Shown here: piece by piece, positions 15,601-27,059 of the stretch
Numbering within the stretch: the stretch's first letter is position 1
How the letters are laid out: each line of letters begins with the position of its first letter
Made by a program: the position numbers and the translations under genes
Notes under the pieces: model-generated
The model's input: only the letters and a program-made list of their open reading frames with translations
The model's database searches: none
What the model was told of the DNA's origin: nothing
Assembly (NCBI RefSeq): GCF_030936135.1
Contig: NC_082595.1
Coordinates: forward strand, 23,697,930 to 23,761,929
DNA: 64,000 bases
Reading direction: 5' to 3'
From: Gavia stellata
Lineage: Eukaryota; Chordata; Aves; Gaviiformes; Gaviidae

Positions 15601-17433
15601 TTTGCTGCCTGCAAACATGCTCTCATTGAGCAGTCATTTACTGGTAGCATCAGCTGCAGGAGCGCATAAACTGAATCAAACCCAGACAAAAGAAGAAAAC
15701 TGATCATGAAATCCTCATCAGTTTTGCTGTAGATTAGGCTCAGCATATAAGAAGCTTTTTAAGCTATAACAAGAACTTAAGCTAAACTTTTAGCTGAGCC
15801 TGCCAAAAGAACAGAAAGGAAAAAGAAAAGTAAGTGTGAATGTATTTGTTTTCATCTTTAAGACAGAAGACAGGAAATATGCAGATGCAAAGAGAAGGAG
15901 TTGACACAGAAAGAAAAAGCAGACCCTAAAATGGCTGCGAAAAAGTGCACCTAACATGCATGGTACAAAAAAAAAAAAAAGGTGACCCAAATAACTTGTC
16001 TCTTCAGAAAGGAACTAACATGCTGAACTACATTTTGGTAGCCCATGAAGTTATTATGAAATCAGCTTACTTGCCAACTAGTTTGTAAAAATATGGAAGA
16101 TGCAGTAAATTATGAGATAGGGAAAAAAAGATACACAAGCATATGCAAACGGAAGTTCATATAATGTTTGCATTTACATTCTTTCAAGTTATTAAGTGAA
16201 AAAGAATCATCTAATAAAACTAATCAACCATAAATACCAATCACAACAATGAAAGAAAGACATGGAGAAAACAGTTCTCTACAAAATAATCTACCTTCCA
16301 ACTCCCTCCCTCTCACCCACCCCCGGCCTTGAGGGAAAAGAGCAATTATTTCTTAATTATTTTATGAAACAATGTTAACTACTTTTCAGGTTGCTTAGTA
16401 GGATCTAACCTACCTAATCTAAATAAAGATAAAACTTGGATGCAAAACCAGCAAGATCAATGTTATCTCCTTCCTAGACAGTCAGAACTTGCAACAGCTT
16501 AACCAAGACACATTCGAGAAGTATGCTAAGATTTTTTTATTTCTTGGTGAATCCTCTCTTAATAGAAATTATGCTGATAATAGTCCTCTCATAAAAGAGA
16601 AACATATGTATTCCTTGCATGGAAAAACAATACTAGGACAGTATTAGCTGTTTGGTGAGGTTTTTAATTATTAACTAGAAACAAAATGAGAAGCTAGTAC
16701 CAGGCAAGTCTGCAGGCCTGAGTGCATTTCAGTAGCCACAACTGGTCCTTTCATTACGGCTGGCTATACGGTTCCAAGAATATTCCTTAACAGTAGTAAG
16801 CATAAACTAATAAAAAACTAAGATATCAGTGACAATCACTGGAAGGAAAAAACATATTCTCCATATTGTGAAAACTAATTCTTGCAGAAAATTTATTACT
16901 ACATCTTCTTTTACTAGATTTCACAAGCAAGAAAGTAACAGGAGGGTTTACTCCTTTTAAATTAAAAGCTTCTATCTTGGGAGTTAGCAAAATTTCTTTG
17001 TGCGTAACTGCGAGTATCTGACATGGATCTTTGTCACTGTACCAAACTTCTTGGCATATTCCAGTCACGCCTTGTTATTACTAAGCGGTCTGTTACAAAA
17101 CAACTGTTGCCATCAGCAGGATATGGTAGCATTATACCGTACCTTCTGGTAAACTATAGAGCACACAAGGTCTTTAACAGCAGAGAGGGACAGGTCCTGA
17201 GCTTCAATGGTGACAGTCTCTCGAGTGAGACCAATCTGCAGAAGGAAGGAGACCCCATGCATAGAGCCCCGGGAGTTGGTGAGGCTCTGGGTGCTGAAAC
17301 TGCCATTGGAGAGTCGACTGGAGAGCGCCGACTGGGGACTCGAAGACAAAGTTGGGGTTTGTGGTGCAGCAGCATGACACGTAGGTGGGGAAAACTTCTG
17401 TAAGGATGGGGGAGAAGAGTCGTTTGCTGACAT
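475..17433 (-). CDS. PRKD3: Protein kinase D3, N-terminal part (partial, runs off left edge)
   Basis: This is the N-terminal third of a diacylglycerol-activated serine/threonine kinase of the PKD family, which acts at the trans-Golgi and downstream of PKC. Five coding exons join in phase: 17433-17143, 5219-5081, 3362-3231, 2504-2347 and 664-475, giving residues 1-303. Visible parts are a Ser/Pro-rich N-terminus (1-60), the conserved N-terminal domain containing [10 protein letters not shown] and [14 protein letters not shown]1a from His156 to Cys205 with the H-C-C-C-C-H-C zinc pattern, a linker with a basic RKRRLSNVS site, and C1b starting at His272. The end of C1b, the PH domain and the kinase domain are outside the window. 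The opening MSAN and the linker sequence fit PRKD3 better than PRKD1 or PRKD2. The promoter is the CpG island at 20.3-21.7 kb, and the next gene, QPCT, is divergent. Confidence 0.95.
2347..2504 (-). CDS. PRKD3: PRKD3 coding exon 4 (second half of C1a, linker)
   Basis: Codes residues 189-240. It completes C1a ([17 protein letters not shown]) and continues into the Ser-rich linker with RKRRLSNVS, a plausible phosphorylation and 14-3-3-type site by family analogy. The acceptor is CTTTCAG and the donor is GAA|GTATGT, phase 0. Confidence 0.95.
2980..3112 (-). repeat. MIR/CORE-SINE fossil
   Basis: The plus strand carries TTTGCCCAAGGTCACACA followed by AAAGCCGGGATCAGAACTTG. These match the reverse complement of the MIR core (CTGTGTGACCTTGGGCAAGT and the following region). 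The element is old and diverged, inside a PRKD3 intron in the sense direction. Confidence 0.75.
3231..3362 (-). CDS. PRKD3: PRKD3 coding exon 3 (first half of C1a)
   Basis: Codes residues 145-187. It carries the first half of the C1a diacylglycerol-binding zinc finger: His156, then CDYCGEM and [10 protein letters not shown]. The acceptor is an AAAAG after a T-rich tract and the donor is G|GTAAGT. The C1a domain is split at codon 188. Confidence 0.95.
5081..5219 (-). CDS. PRKD3: PRKD3 coding exon 2
   Basis: Codes residues 98-143, from [12 protein letters not shown] to LVEVVLS. The acceptor is TATTGCAG and the donor is G|GTAGGT. It ends with one base of codon 144, which is completed as Ala by the next exon. 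A 12-kb intron separates it from coding exon 1. Confidence 0.94.
8690..10250 (+). mobile_element. LTR-like endogenous retroviral repeat block, non-coding
   Basis: GC content rises sharply compared with the flanking intron. On the plus strand an ATTAAA signal near 9239 is followed by segments that repeat the 15-mer GTGCCAGCAACTGGA (near 9314 and 9420), plus a variant near 9364. A GT-rich stretch (9530-9543), a TCTGCCAGGAGGCTGTCAGA segment and a second A/T-rich signal near 10,230 follow. This layout resembles a solo LTR or composite of an avian ERVL-type element. No gag, pol or env reading frame is present. Boundaries and family are uncertain, and 10.0-10.25 kb may be a separate repeat. Confidence 0.5.
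12700..13860. other. Purine-rich stretch with strong strand asymmetry
   Basis: The plus strand is strongly enriched in A and G over about 1.1 kb, with many AAGAA, AGAAAG and GAGGA words, and lacks coding sense. The PRKD3 transcript would be pyrimidine-rich here. It may be an old, unrecognised repeat. Confidence 0.4.
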
Positions 17434-17476
17434 CTGACTTGCTTTACTCTGTCGAGATCTCCCTAGTAGTCAAATT
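17143..17476 (-). CDS. PRKD3: PRKD3 first coding exon with short 5' UTR
   Basis: The start ATG is at 17431-17433 and the exon codes residues 1-97, ending IVYQK in phase 0 before a GTACGG donor. About 43 bases of 5' UTR follow an acceptor with the tract TTTTTCTTAG, so at least one upstream non-coding exon must exist. The start context is weak (C at -3), but MSAN matches the family start. Only bases 17143-17433 are coding. Confidence 0.93.
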
Positions 17477-18441
17477 CTAAGAAAAATATGTTGTCAGTTC
17501 TTGGTTTGAGATGAAAACTAGGACAATGTAACTTTCCCTTTCTTAGTTCAGTAAAACGCCCCTGACCAGTAAAACTTATTTTTCCCTTTCATTCTGTGCA
17601 AGCCAAAGAGTAAAATAATTTCAGCTGTAAGTTACTTTAAATTAAAGGTTCTCTTTCCACAGTTACAATCAGCTGATCAAAAGCAGATTGTCTGTCCTTT
17701 AGCACCACGTCCGGACAACAGAGGCTTACATAAAGGCCTCACAGAAATACATCAGCTCTGCTACTTTATACCTGTCCTTCATTTGTATGTATAAAAAAAA
17801 AAGCTGGAAACACAGATGGAAATAAGTGTTGGTAACTCATTAAAAGTATCCTCGTTCACCTAATTCCATAGATGATATCTTAAATGAAGACTCATCTTCA
17901 TGTAGATAGCCTTTTAGAATGAAAAAAAAACCAAACTGTATCCTCGAGCAACAACAGAAGTCCACATATGTGATGAATCTATTCCTCCTTCAGAAAGTCT
18001 CTGAATTCACAGGACACTGTTAACTTGGAGATCAGTGAAAGTACCTGATTTCATTTTTATAAAATATTTTAGCTCATGAAATACAGGAGCAGAATGGCTG
18101 AAGACGCAATCACATTAAATGTAATCTCTAGCTTCACCCAGATAATCTCCAGCATTTTGAAGCGTTGTACTCTGCCTGTAAGGGAAAAGATAAAGTTGTT
18201 ATTTCACATGAAATGCATAAAGTTGCATAGCAATGTCATAACCACTCTACTTTGAAGCAGCAGGATCACCAATTCCTTGTACTCAAATATGTTATGTTAA
18301 TAACATTTTGTACTTATAACTTGAACTTAGCTGTTTTCCCAATGTACGATACAAAAGACAAATCAGACCTAACACTGCCCAATACGTTACCACACCTTTT
18401 AATTAACAGTAATTTAGCAGAGCAAAGCACTTAACAATTAA

Positions 18442-18460
18442 GGGGGGGGGGGGGGCGGGG
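18442..18460 (+). repeat. G tract (14 G, then C, then 4 G)
   Basis: Homopolymer of 14 G followed by CGGGG in PRKD3 5' UTR intron sequence. The transcript strand carries the C-rich complement. Confidence 0.95.
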
Positions 18461-20625
18461 AGAAAAGTGGGAGTAGACCACAGCTCTGTTCTGTAGGTGT
18501 ATACTGAGAAGTTGGTGGGTAGGGAAGGAAATTTAATAAATGCATTGAAATGTCAAAAAAAACCATAATGTCAAAACTCAAAAAACCTCTATGTAGCATG
18601 CACTCAGGATACCATTTTAATACTTTTATTCAAGACAACTGAAGAACATCTTGCACAAACTCTAACTGTAGGAAGATATGCATAGCATACAATTGAACAT
18701 TGGTTCCTTTGAAAAAAATAATCATTTAATGCTCAGATGTCTGATTAAAAAAGCAAGTATGCTACAACCGTTTAAAATAAATCATTTCACGAGCACAGGC
18801 TCAAAATACTTGTTACAAGATGCTGTGCTACCTGATTCACTATTTCAAGCATTTCATGAGCAACTGAAATGCTCGAAAAGAATCATTTTTAGATTCCCCG
18901 TGCAACTTCTGCCACAGAAAATGTTATCCGTGAATGCAAAAGTGGTTCAAGTACATACATAATACATATTGCTAAGAGTTTTTAAAAGAGAATAGATCCA
19001 TACAGGACACCAAAATCAGTAAGCTCACATGTTTTTTTCCTTCCCTTACGTACAAAAAAATTTCAGAAACAGTATTACTGAGATTAAATGGAATTAAATT
19101 TTAGAAAAGAAATGCCACAGTTTATCACACACAATATAAAATGTCCTTACTAAAAATAAGGCTGATAACTGGTAAAACAGTCCATTTAATAGATTGTACA
19201 CTCCTGGTATCTACCAGCGTAATAACTCAAAACCCCACTGCGACTGCATTCTAAAAGGTAGATAAGAAAAGAGAAATACATGAATTGCAGTACTGGAGGG
19301 AAAATAAGCTCTTGGTTCTGTGAGAAAAATTCCTAACAGGGGCTCCAGAAGAGAGAATAAATTGATACCTTCCGGATTTTCAGCACAGTTATCTACCAAC
19401 TGTTGTCTTCAGCTACCCAAGAGTTGCTGGACATTTACCAGCAACACCTGAAAAGACAACTTCTACCTTAAAGAACACACTAAACACAATAGAGGGGAAG
19501 GTCATAAATAGGAAGAAAGAATAAGGACAGCAACAGTAACATTAAAGCATCTTTCTCAAGAAAGCAGCTTAACAGTGCCTTCAACTTTGCTTGAAGATGA
19601 CTTATTTTTGTGTTCTACACATTGCTTTTCTCTCCCTCACTTCTCACAGAGACAGTAAATACCAAGCCTTAGGGGTGGATCTGAACTAAAAACCAATAAC
19701 GCCTAACCAACATAACAGAAAATGGAAAAGCCACATGATGTGAAAGAATTAATAGGTCTACAAAGCAAGTTTAATTTAGACAGTGAAAACACCTACAGCT
19801 GCCTAATTAGAATGTTAATGATATTTACCAAAAGCATGATGCATTTGCATTTACAAAGCTTTTTCATACCAAATGTATTTGCATACAAGCCTTTAATAAA
19901 GTTTATTTTTGCTACTTGGTAGGAAAGAATTGATCTTTTTCTTAGAAAGGAAAACCATAGAAACTGCTCACTTTGTAGTCAGGATAAACTGATTCTTAAC
20001 ATCAAATAAAATAAGTGCATATTGAAATTTACATCCAATTCTACGAGTCTATATTGAGAGATATATATATATGAAAAAAACCCCTAAACCTCCAAAAGCA
20101 GAGAAGCACAAGGGCTATGAAGGGAGCCCATCTGCCCCTGCTGCACAGCTCGCAGCCTACTTACCCTCCAGCCTCTGCTGTCGCCACAGAAGCGCTGACC
20201 CTCCCCTTCCTTTTGGGGCTGCTCCCAAACCAAGCAGCTCTCAGGCAGATTCTCCAACATCTGGCACTTAATTCACCCTCCCTTCCTCCTGCTAGACACG
20301 ACACGGACTTCGAGCCCCGCTCCAAACAGCTCCTCTCCTTCGTCTTACCGCCGCGGGAGCTGGGCGCTTTCCCGGGTCCCGCCGGGAGGGACTGAAGCCC
20401 CTTCCGCACAGTAGCCGGGCTCCCGCCGCCGAACCTCGGGGCCGCCCGCAGGTGCCGGGGCCGGGATGGCGGGCGGGCGAGCGGCCTCCCCGCCGCCACG
20501 GGCCGGGCTGGGGCGGGCGGGACGGACCGGCGGAGGAGCCACCGGCGGAGGAGCCGCCGGCGGGATACGTCCCGCCTGCCGCGGGTCACGCAGCCCCGTC
20601 CGGACTGGCGCTGGCAGCCGCCCGC

Positions 20626-20645
20626 CCCGTCCCGTCCCGTCCCGT
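20626..20645 (+). repeat. (CCCGT)4 tandem repeat
   Basis: Four exact copies of CCCGT inside the PRKD3 CpG island, followed by CCCTCCC. Confidence 0.95.
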
Positions 20646-21135
20646 CCCTCCCAGGTTTAAATCCCCGCCGGGCGACCCGCCCCAGCCGGCACAGCTCCCC
20701 GCGGCGCCGCTCTCCGGAGCTGATGTGGCCTCGGCCCGTCACCCCCACCCCGGGACACCCCCGCGCCAGGGCGGAGCTGCCGCCGCGACGGCGCTTCCCC
20801 TCGCAGCGGGGAGGCGGGGGCTCTCCACAGGCCCCGGGGCAGGGCCCTTGCCGGGGTCGGCGGCAGCGACGTCGCCGCTGCCGCCGCGGCAGGAACTTTC
20901 CGAGTCCGCCCCCGCCCTTCCCCGGCGCGGCGGGCTCGGCCCCCGGGCCCCCGCCCGCCGGCTCCCGACCCCAGCGGCGGCGGCGCGCACCCCCCAGTCC
21001 CGCCGCCCTCACCTGCGACCCCGCCAGACGCCGGCTGCCCCCGGGCCGAAGCTGCCTCGCGCGCATCTCACCCTCCGCACAGCCCCGCGGCTCCCCGCAC
21101 ACACCAGAGCCGCCCGGGACGGGCTGCGGCGCGGG

Positions 21136-21156
21136 GGCTGCTGGGAGCTGTAGTCC
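21136..21156 (-). promoter_or_regulatory. ZNF143/SBF-type promoter motif
   Basis: The minus strand reads ACTACAGCTCCCAGCAGCC, close to the ACTACAATTCCCAGAATGC-type consensus bound by ZNF143. Identification is by motif only. Confidence 0.65.
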
Positions 21157-21195
21157 AGCAGCCCCGCTCTGGCCCGCGGCGCCGCGCCCAGGCGA

Positions 21196-21214
21196 ACTAC
21201 AAGCCCCGGCGTGC
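21196..21214 (+). promoter_or_regulatory. Second ZNF143/SBF-like motif, opposite strand
   Basis: The plus strand reads ACTACAAGCCCCGGCGTGC, a near-consensus site pointing away from the minus-strand copy about 40 bases away. Confidence 0.55.
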
Positions 21215-21245
21215 ACCGCGGGAGCGGGGCTCTGCGAGGGAGGCG

Positions 21246-21255
21246 GCGCATGCGC
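21246..21255. promoter_or_regulatory. NRF1 palindrome
   Basis: GCGCATGCGC, followed by AG on the plus strand, is the perfect NRF1 core palindrome in the PRKD3 CpG island. Confidence 0.75.
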
Positions 21256-21368
21256 AGGTCTCCCCGAAAGAGTTTCCGTTAGTTTTCTTGCCTGTGGCGG
21301 TTGTTGCCCTGAACCGCTAACGGGACGGCGGGGCGCGGCGGGGCGGCGCCTTCAGCGGTTGCTTGCGC

Positions 21369-21379
21369 TCCATCTTGCA
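21369..21379 (-). promoter_or_regulatory. YY1-like motif
   Basis: The minus strand reads GCAAGATGGAG, matching the AAGATGG core of YY1 sites, which commonly sit just downstream of transcription starts. Confidence 0.45.
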
Positions 21380-23960
21380 GCTGGCGCCCCGCCGCCGCCC
21401 TTGCTTCGCCTCTCCAGCCCCCGCCGCCTTCAGTCGTGCCAAAACTTGGGTCCGCGCCAGCTCGCACCCGCTCGCTGTTGTGCCAGCGCCGTCCTCGAGT
21501 TTCCACAGCTCCTCCGCCCTCCCCGCCGTACCTCACGGAGCGCCCTGGGCCTTCCTGCTCCCGGGCCCAGCCGGGGCTGCTGCAGCCCTCCTCTCCATCT
21601 GCGCCACTTACAGGTCACCTTTCCGGGGCGTGGGTGGCGCAGCGCAGCCCCACGGAGATCTTCCCCAGGGCCTCGGACAAGGCCCTCGTCTCTGCACAGG
21701 AAATGCTTGACCTAGTGTGTCACAGGATCACGTTGGTTTTTTCGTGGCTGCTCTGACCTGGTAGCTCGAAAGGGCTTTGTGCAAACAGCGTGCCTGCCGA
21801 TCGCCATGCTCCTCTTGGTAACCCCCACTGATGAGCTTGTAGCTTAGCGCAGAAGTTCTCCGGGCCCTTTCGGACATGGCTATCCCTGTCTGCTACTACG
21901 CTTCAGCCCCCCCTTCCAATACTTGGATTCACCCAAACCCTGTCTTTCTGCTCTGCATTAATGATGCCACTCTTGCATCATCAGCAAATCTCTGCACGCA
22001 AGATATTTAGCAAAAGTACTAAATAAAACTGGTCACAAAAGCAAAACTGCATTTGTAACCTCCCTCCAGCCCAAAAGCTCCATGTTAAAAGACAACCCGT
22101 AGTCTTCCTTCTTGAATTTGGATTCAATTTCTGTGTATGAGTCTTAAAATAATATCCACTACCATAAGCAGTTACTTAAGTTTAAATTATATATCAGACT
22201 GAAAACGCTTGGAAAAGGCAAACTGTCAACAGAAATTCAAAGGCTTCTAATTCTCAGCAAGACAGATGGAGAAGCAGATTAGTGCTTTGTCATTTACAGT
22301 GCTGTTTGTAACGTACGTTTCTCATTTCCTTCATCTTATACTGCTGAGACCTGGCCTAAAACTCACTGAAGCTGAGTGGAGTCTTTCCGCTTACTTCACC
22401 CTATTTTGCATCAAACCTTTACACAGTGCAGCTGATACAGAGTGTAACCAGGTCCATGTTCTGACTGGAGCCAGTTTATTTGATAAATAATTAGCCTGCA
22501 GCTTCTTGTCGAAATCTGGAACTACTTTAAACTAAAACTGTAGCAGTTAAGGGTTGATTCTGCTTTTAACTGGTTTTGAATGCTAAAAAACACCCTGGGA
22601 CTTTTTAATATGAAGGCTATTTCATGAATAGAGGATGTTCTTGCCAAATCTCTGCACCAGATAACTGAGCAATCTTCGTTTCCTTTTTCCTCTAAAGTGG
22701 GACTCCCACACGCCACCACTGTAAACATAGAGCTTGCCTCCATAAACATGATTTTTGATGTTTAGCACAGCAAGGAGTCATACTCTAGAGTATTTAAATT
22801 GCAGTGAGCCTCTCGCATTCTGAGTAACAGCCCTAAAAATAGCTGTTTATGGACGATACCAGATGGGTATTAGGTATTACCACAGTCACTGGGCAACGAT
22901 TATACTTCTCTGTAAAGCTCAGCTTTATGCTATCCAATAGGGTTGGTGCCATTTAATTTGCTGCCCTAAGCCATAATAGCTGCTTTTTCATAAATTAGAA
23001 CAGAAGATGGATTAGTTAAAATCAATTTATTACAGAACACAGGAAAGCATCAGCCAAAACAAAGCAAACTGCTGTAAGTATTTGTGCGGCAGTACTTTCT
23101 ACTAAACAAATACTCCTGAAGCATCCAAAACCTGTTCTGTTTGCAAAGACCTCTGAGTAAATCGCATCTGAAAGCAGCTCTGCATATCATCATCTATGTA
23201 TAGAGCAGCACATACATCTGTGTATATGCACAACTATCTTCGTGTGACTATATAGCACAGCATCATGATGGCATTAGCCCTCTCTGCACCAATTGACAGG
23301 GCGAGCATTCTGGTTTGTTATTTTTGTGACTACCATAATTAGTGATTTCCTGTGGATTTCATCAAAGTTCTTCATCTTGTTTCTGAGCCCATATCATTCC
23401 TTCAGACGGTTAGCTTGTTTTCACAGCTCAGAGCTTTCCCTACTGAAGCCAGCTGCACTTTACAAATTGCTCTCTCTTACAGCTACAGGATACCAGGAAA
23501 TAGGGGTAACTTTTATTGTATTTGTTTGGTTTTTTAAAAAACTGTTTTTCATTCTATATGGACCACTAGGTCTATATAGACAAACTGCATTTGGAACAAC
23601 TGTTTTATAACTCTAAAAATACGTCAAGGATTTCCAGTTTGAAATTAATGCCAATAGTATTTGCATATTTTGTATCTGAAAATGAAAACATAATATATTC
23701 ATTTCTATTCACCAATCTGATGTTTGGAATATTTTCATATCCTTTAACTGGGTTACAAAGAATGCAATGTCCTGAGAGACTTGACTGGTGCATTTGTCTG
23801 AGAAATTCCATAAGCATGTGCTGCCATGATTATTTTTCACTGGTTTTGACACTGATCTTGCATAGCAAATGCCCGCATTCAGGATTTGCAAGATCTGCAA
23901 GAAATGCTTGCAAAAGAGGAACTAATATCTCTATGGACAAAATTTCAAAATTATTTTCTT

Positions 23961-23983
23961 CCCCCCCCCCTTTTTTTTTTTTT
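23961..23983 (+). repeat. C10-T13 homopolymer pair
   Basis: Ten C followed directly by thirteen T in the intergenic spacer. Confidence 0.9.
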
Positions 23984-25096
23984 GCTGTTCATGGTCTCCT
24001 TTCTTCCCCCTGTAAGAGAACTGTAAAAGAGCTAGGAGTTCAGGTCTGGTTTGGATAAACTCCTGAAATGTGGAAGTGTCTCTGAATTACCTCATCGTCT
24101 CGGTTTGAGCCCTTAGCTGAACTTTGTCCTGAAATCCACCTCCAACAAAACAATGAAAAGTTTAGTATACGCTTAAGAAACATGGAATCAAAATTTACCT
24201 TGGTATAAATCCACTGAAAACAAAATATTTTTATATTATTAATTATATGTAATTGACCTTTTGGAATTCACTTACTTCCCACTAGTTTAAAGAGGGATCT
24301 CACAGATCCTTGCGCCTGCCAGGTGGGCAGCCTCATTCACATCATAAAATCCTGCTGTATTGATTCTGAAATAAACATAAAGTTATTTCCCTAAATAAGT
24401 GTTTAGGGCTAACCTGCACATTTCACTTACTAAAACTTGGGTCTGTGAGTACATCTGCCCATGGAAACAGAATCTCTTAAACCTGAATCACCAAGCGCAG
24501 TACTTCCACAGCCTGATAAAGGCTCAGATCCAAACCCCACAGAGATCAGCGGTAGATGAGTTGCCTGGGATGAATAACAGAATGCAGGTGAGCACCGGGC
24601 ACCTGCAGGCCTATGTGCTGCTTTGTGAACATCAGCCCCACCACCCTTTCCCTCTGGGCTGTAAGAGCTGACTAACGGATTTCTGAGTATGCATCAGCCC
24701 AGGCTGCCAAAGACTTGAAAACTCAGCCTGTGTATTCTAGCTGCCGGCTTACCACTGTTGGCAAATCAGCCATAGCTCAGGCACAAAATTGCCTTATATT
24801 AGGTGGATTCAAAGCACAACAAACCACACTTACTCTCCCCTCCCTACCATGGGCCTGCCAGTTGAAGGAGCTGAGCATCAAAACTGCATTTGAAACAGTG
24901 GAAGGTGCAGGAAACAGGCGTGCATTAAATCCGCAGCATTTGACAGTGCACTTCTCCAGAGTTAACAACCAAGGTAATGACAGAGCACACACCCTCAGCT
25001 TCCGAGAGGCAGTTTGGGCTGAAATGCTTACATGCTGTAGTGCCGGCACAAGGAAAAGCTTTTGACAGTGCTGCTTCCAACGTCTATCCTTCGGGA

Positions 25097-25113
25097 CTTC
25101 AGTAGATGGCACT
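25097..25113 (+). promoter_or_regulatory. CTCF-like motif, forward
   Basis: CTTCAGTAGATGGCACT agrees with the CTCF core CCASYAGRKGGCRS except at the first positions. It lies 2.5 kb upstream of the QPCT start. Confidence 0.5.
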
Positions 25114-26495
25114 GTCACATCAACTGGGTTACAGGAAAGGAACAACGTACAAATTACATTTTGACAGATAATGTATGCTTTTCTTCAAATAAGCTACCTT
25201 TTTTTTCTCTAGATGATACCTGGTTACATCTATTTCATTTTTCAGGGTAATAAACCAACTATTTAAAAAGTGTAAAATAGAACAGCTGACAACTGAGCAA
25301 TTTGTTGACACCTTTTCAATTTGGTAGTACAGAGTAGGAATAAATAACATGTTTTTCCTTTATAGATCCCTGGAAAAACAAAATTTTCATCACCTTTGGG
25401 TTTTTTTTTAACTTTGTGTATTATTTTTAACAATAGGTACGTAATTCTCTTTTCAGCTGTGAACTGCTCTGATTTCTGTTACATTTCCATAGATTCTTTT
25501 TTTTTCTCTTCTCAGTCTTCTTTATATCATTAGACAAGGAACTTTCTGGGGTGGTTATAAGGAGGAGGGGAGGAAGGTCTCACATCCAAATTTTGAAAGT
25601 AACACCTTCCAAAAATCCTGTTCAATCTCTCTGTGCATCTGGTCTAGCACTTACATTTTTATATGTTTCGCATGTAGGTGAGATCAACACTGTATTAAGC
25701 TGACTTCAGACTTGCCAAATTCGTAATCTATCAAAGAATTGTAGCCCTCAGTGGGACCACATTAGGGGAAAATAGTGTTAGCCAGTCCTGAATCAAGCTT
25801 AGATTCTTGGCAAATTTGTCCTGTAGCTATTGTATTTTTTTCTACTAAATTGTATAAGAAACCTGGCACATCAGCCAGAAATTTTGTCCAGCATCTGGAT
25901 CATACAGCCAACCACAGGAAATCTGATGGAGGGGCAACAGATTTTTGTTCTGTTGTGTAGTCCTGTGGGATCACTGTCATATTGGTAGGTGGTAGACTAA
26001 TTTCCTGTGACTTGATCTCTGCTGACATGCCGGGGCTTTTGCCTAAGAATCTGCAAATCATGCTGATTTTTCTTGGTAATCAAATGATTGTCCATTTCTC
26101 CTTATTCACAAGTGACTTGGCTTTGCATTTGGAACAATTTCCTAACAAAGCAATGTGTGGACTTTTGTGAGGGGGAAAAAAAAAGGCATTGATTTAAATT
26201 AACTCTTTGTTTCCCCATATATGAAAAATTTGGATACAGCCACATTCTGGGTATCAGCTAGAAGGCTGCTGAATCTGCAGTAAAACTGTCACCACCAGAG
26301 ATGCCATCTGTGTGCTGGGCAGCAGATCCACCAGCTTTTCTAGGAAATCTGTGGAATCTGGGTCAAGAATCTGCAAATCAACAAATTGCTCCATTTCTCT
26401 AATATTACCCTTGCAGACACGTTGAATAGTTGCAAAGCTGTAGTTTCCAGGATGCGGCTTTCCAGTACAAGGCTGAAGAGCAGCAAGATGATTAC

Positions 26496-26616
26496 TCCTG
26501 CTCCCTCCCTCCCTCTCTCCTTTATTCCTTTCCTTTCCCTCTCCTTTCCCTTTCCTTCCCCTTTCCTTCCCCTTTCCTTTCCCTTCCCTTTCCTTTCTTT
26601 TTCTTTTTCACTTTTT
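26496..26616 (+). repeat. Pyrimidine-only microsatellite (CCTTTCC-type)
   Basis: About 120 bases, almost entirely C and T, made of repeating TCCCTT/CCTTTCC units. It lies about 0.6 kb before the QPCT CpG island. Such tracts can form triplex (H-DNA) structures. Confidence 0.9.
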
Positions 26617-27059
26617 TAATTTCAGTTTGTTTTAGCATTAAGTCTGAACTTTAAGAATGATGTAAAAATTGGAGACTTTAAATGGAATATCTGTGATGCA
26701 GAATAGTCAGATGTTTTCTACAAGACCGCAGAGCAAGGATGATGATGTCAAATGACCTAAAGAAGGGCTTGCGTGCTCAGAAGCTTTTATCTTTGGTTTC
26801 ATCATTTTAGTTGGTCCACTGTAAAATATCGCCCCACCACAAATTTTGCTTCATTGGTAGTTAATAGTGTAATTACAGGATTTAAAATGCCTGAAGACAG
26901 GATTGTCATTTCAGCAAGTACTGTCGCTTTAGGCCTAAAAAAGATCGTAAGAAGAGCTTATGAAAAATAAATCAAACCACTTCGCAGTTCTATAGGTCTT
27001 TGCCTTTCAAGACCCTTCACGAATACGCCTTTCAAACCGGTCGTCAGTAATGAGCGATG

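Larger units (their letters stand above)
5220..17142 (-). other. PRKD3 12-kb intron between coding exons 1 and 2
   Basis: Mostly unique-looking AT-rich DNA without a coding signature. It holds the LTR-like block listed separately (about 8.7-10.25 kb) and a purine-rich stretch at about 12.7-13.9 kb. Short open frames here resemble no protein I know. Confidence 0.8.
20270..21720 (-). promoter_or_regulatory. PRKD3: PRKD3 CpG-island promoter and non-coding first exon region
   Basis: This is a 1.4-kb GC- and CpG-rich island upstream of PRKD3 coding exon 1, whose acceptor demands an upstream exon. Good minus-strand donor candidates are GAGG|GTAAGTAGG (exon end 20165), GCG|GTAAGA (20349), CAG|GTGAGG (21013) and ACCT|GTAAGTGG (21612), so alternative first exons are possible. 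No TATA box is evident. ZNF143-type, NRF1 and YY1 motifs cluster at 21.13-21.38 kb, typical of TATA-less promoters. A divergent plus-strand transcript cannot be excluded. Which first exon is used needs transcript data. Confidence 0.8.

Noticed and set aside
20161-21216. 351-codon open frame on the minus strand in the PRKD3 CpG island
   Set aside because: It is Gly/Arg/Pro/Ala-rich with no known domain. Long open frames are expected by chance in GC-rich DNA because stop codons are rare.
20723-21715. 330-codon open frame on the plus strand over the same island
   Set aside because: It has the same GC-driven composition, overlaps the minus-strand frame and matches no family.
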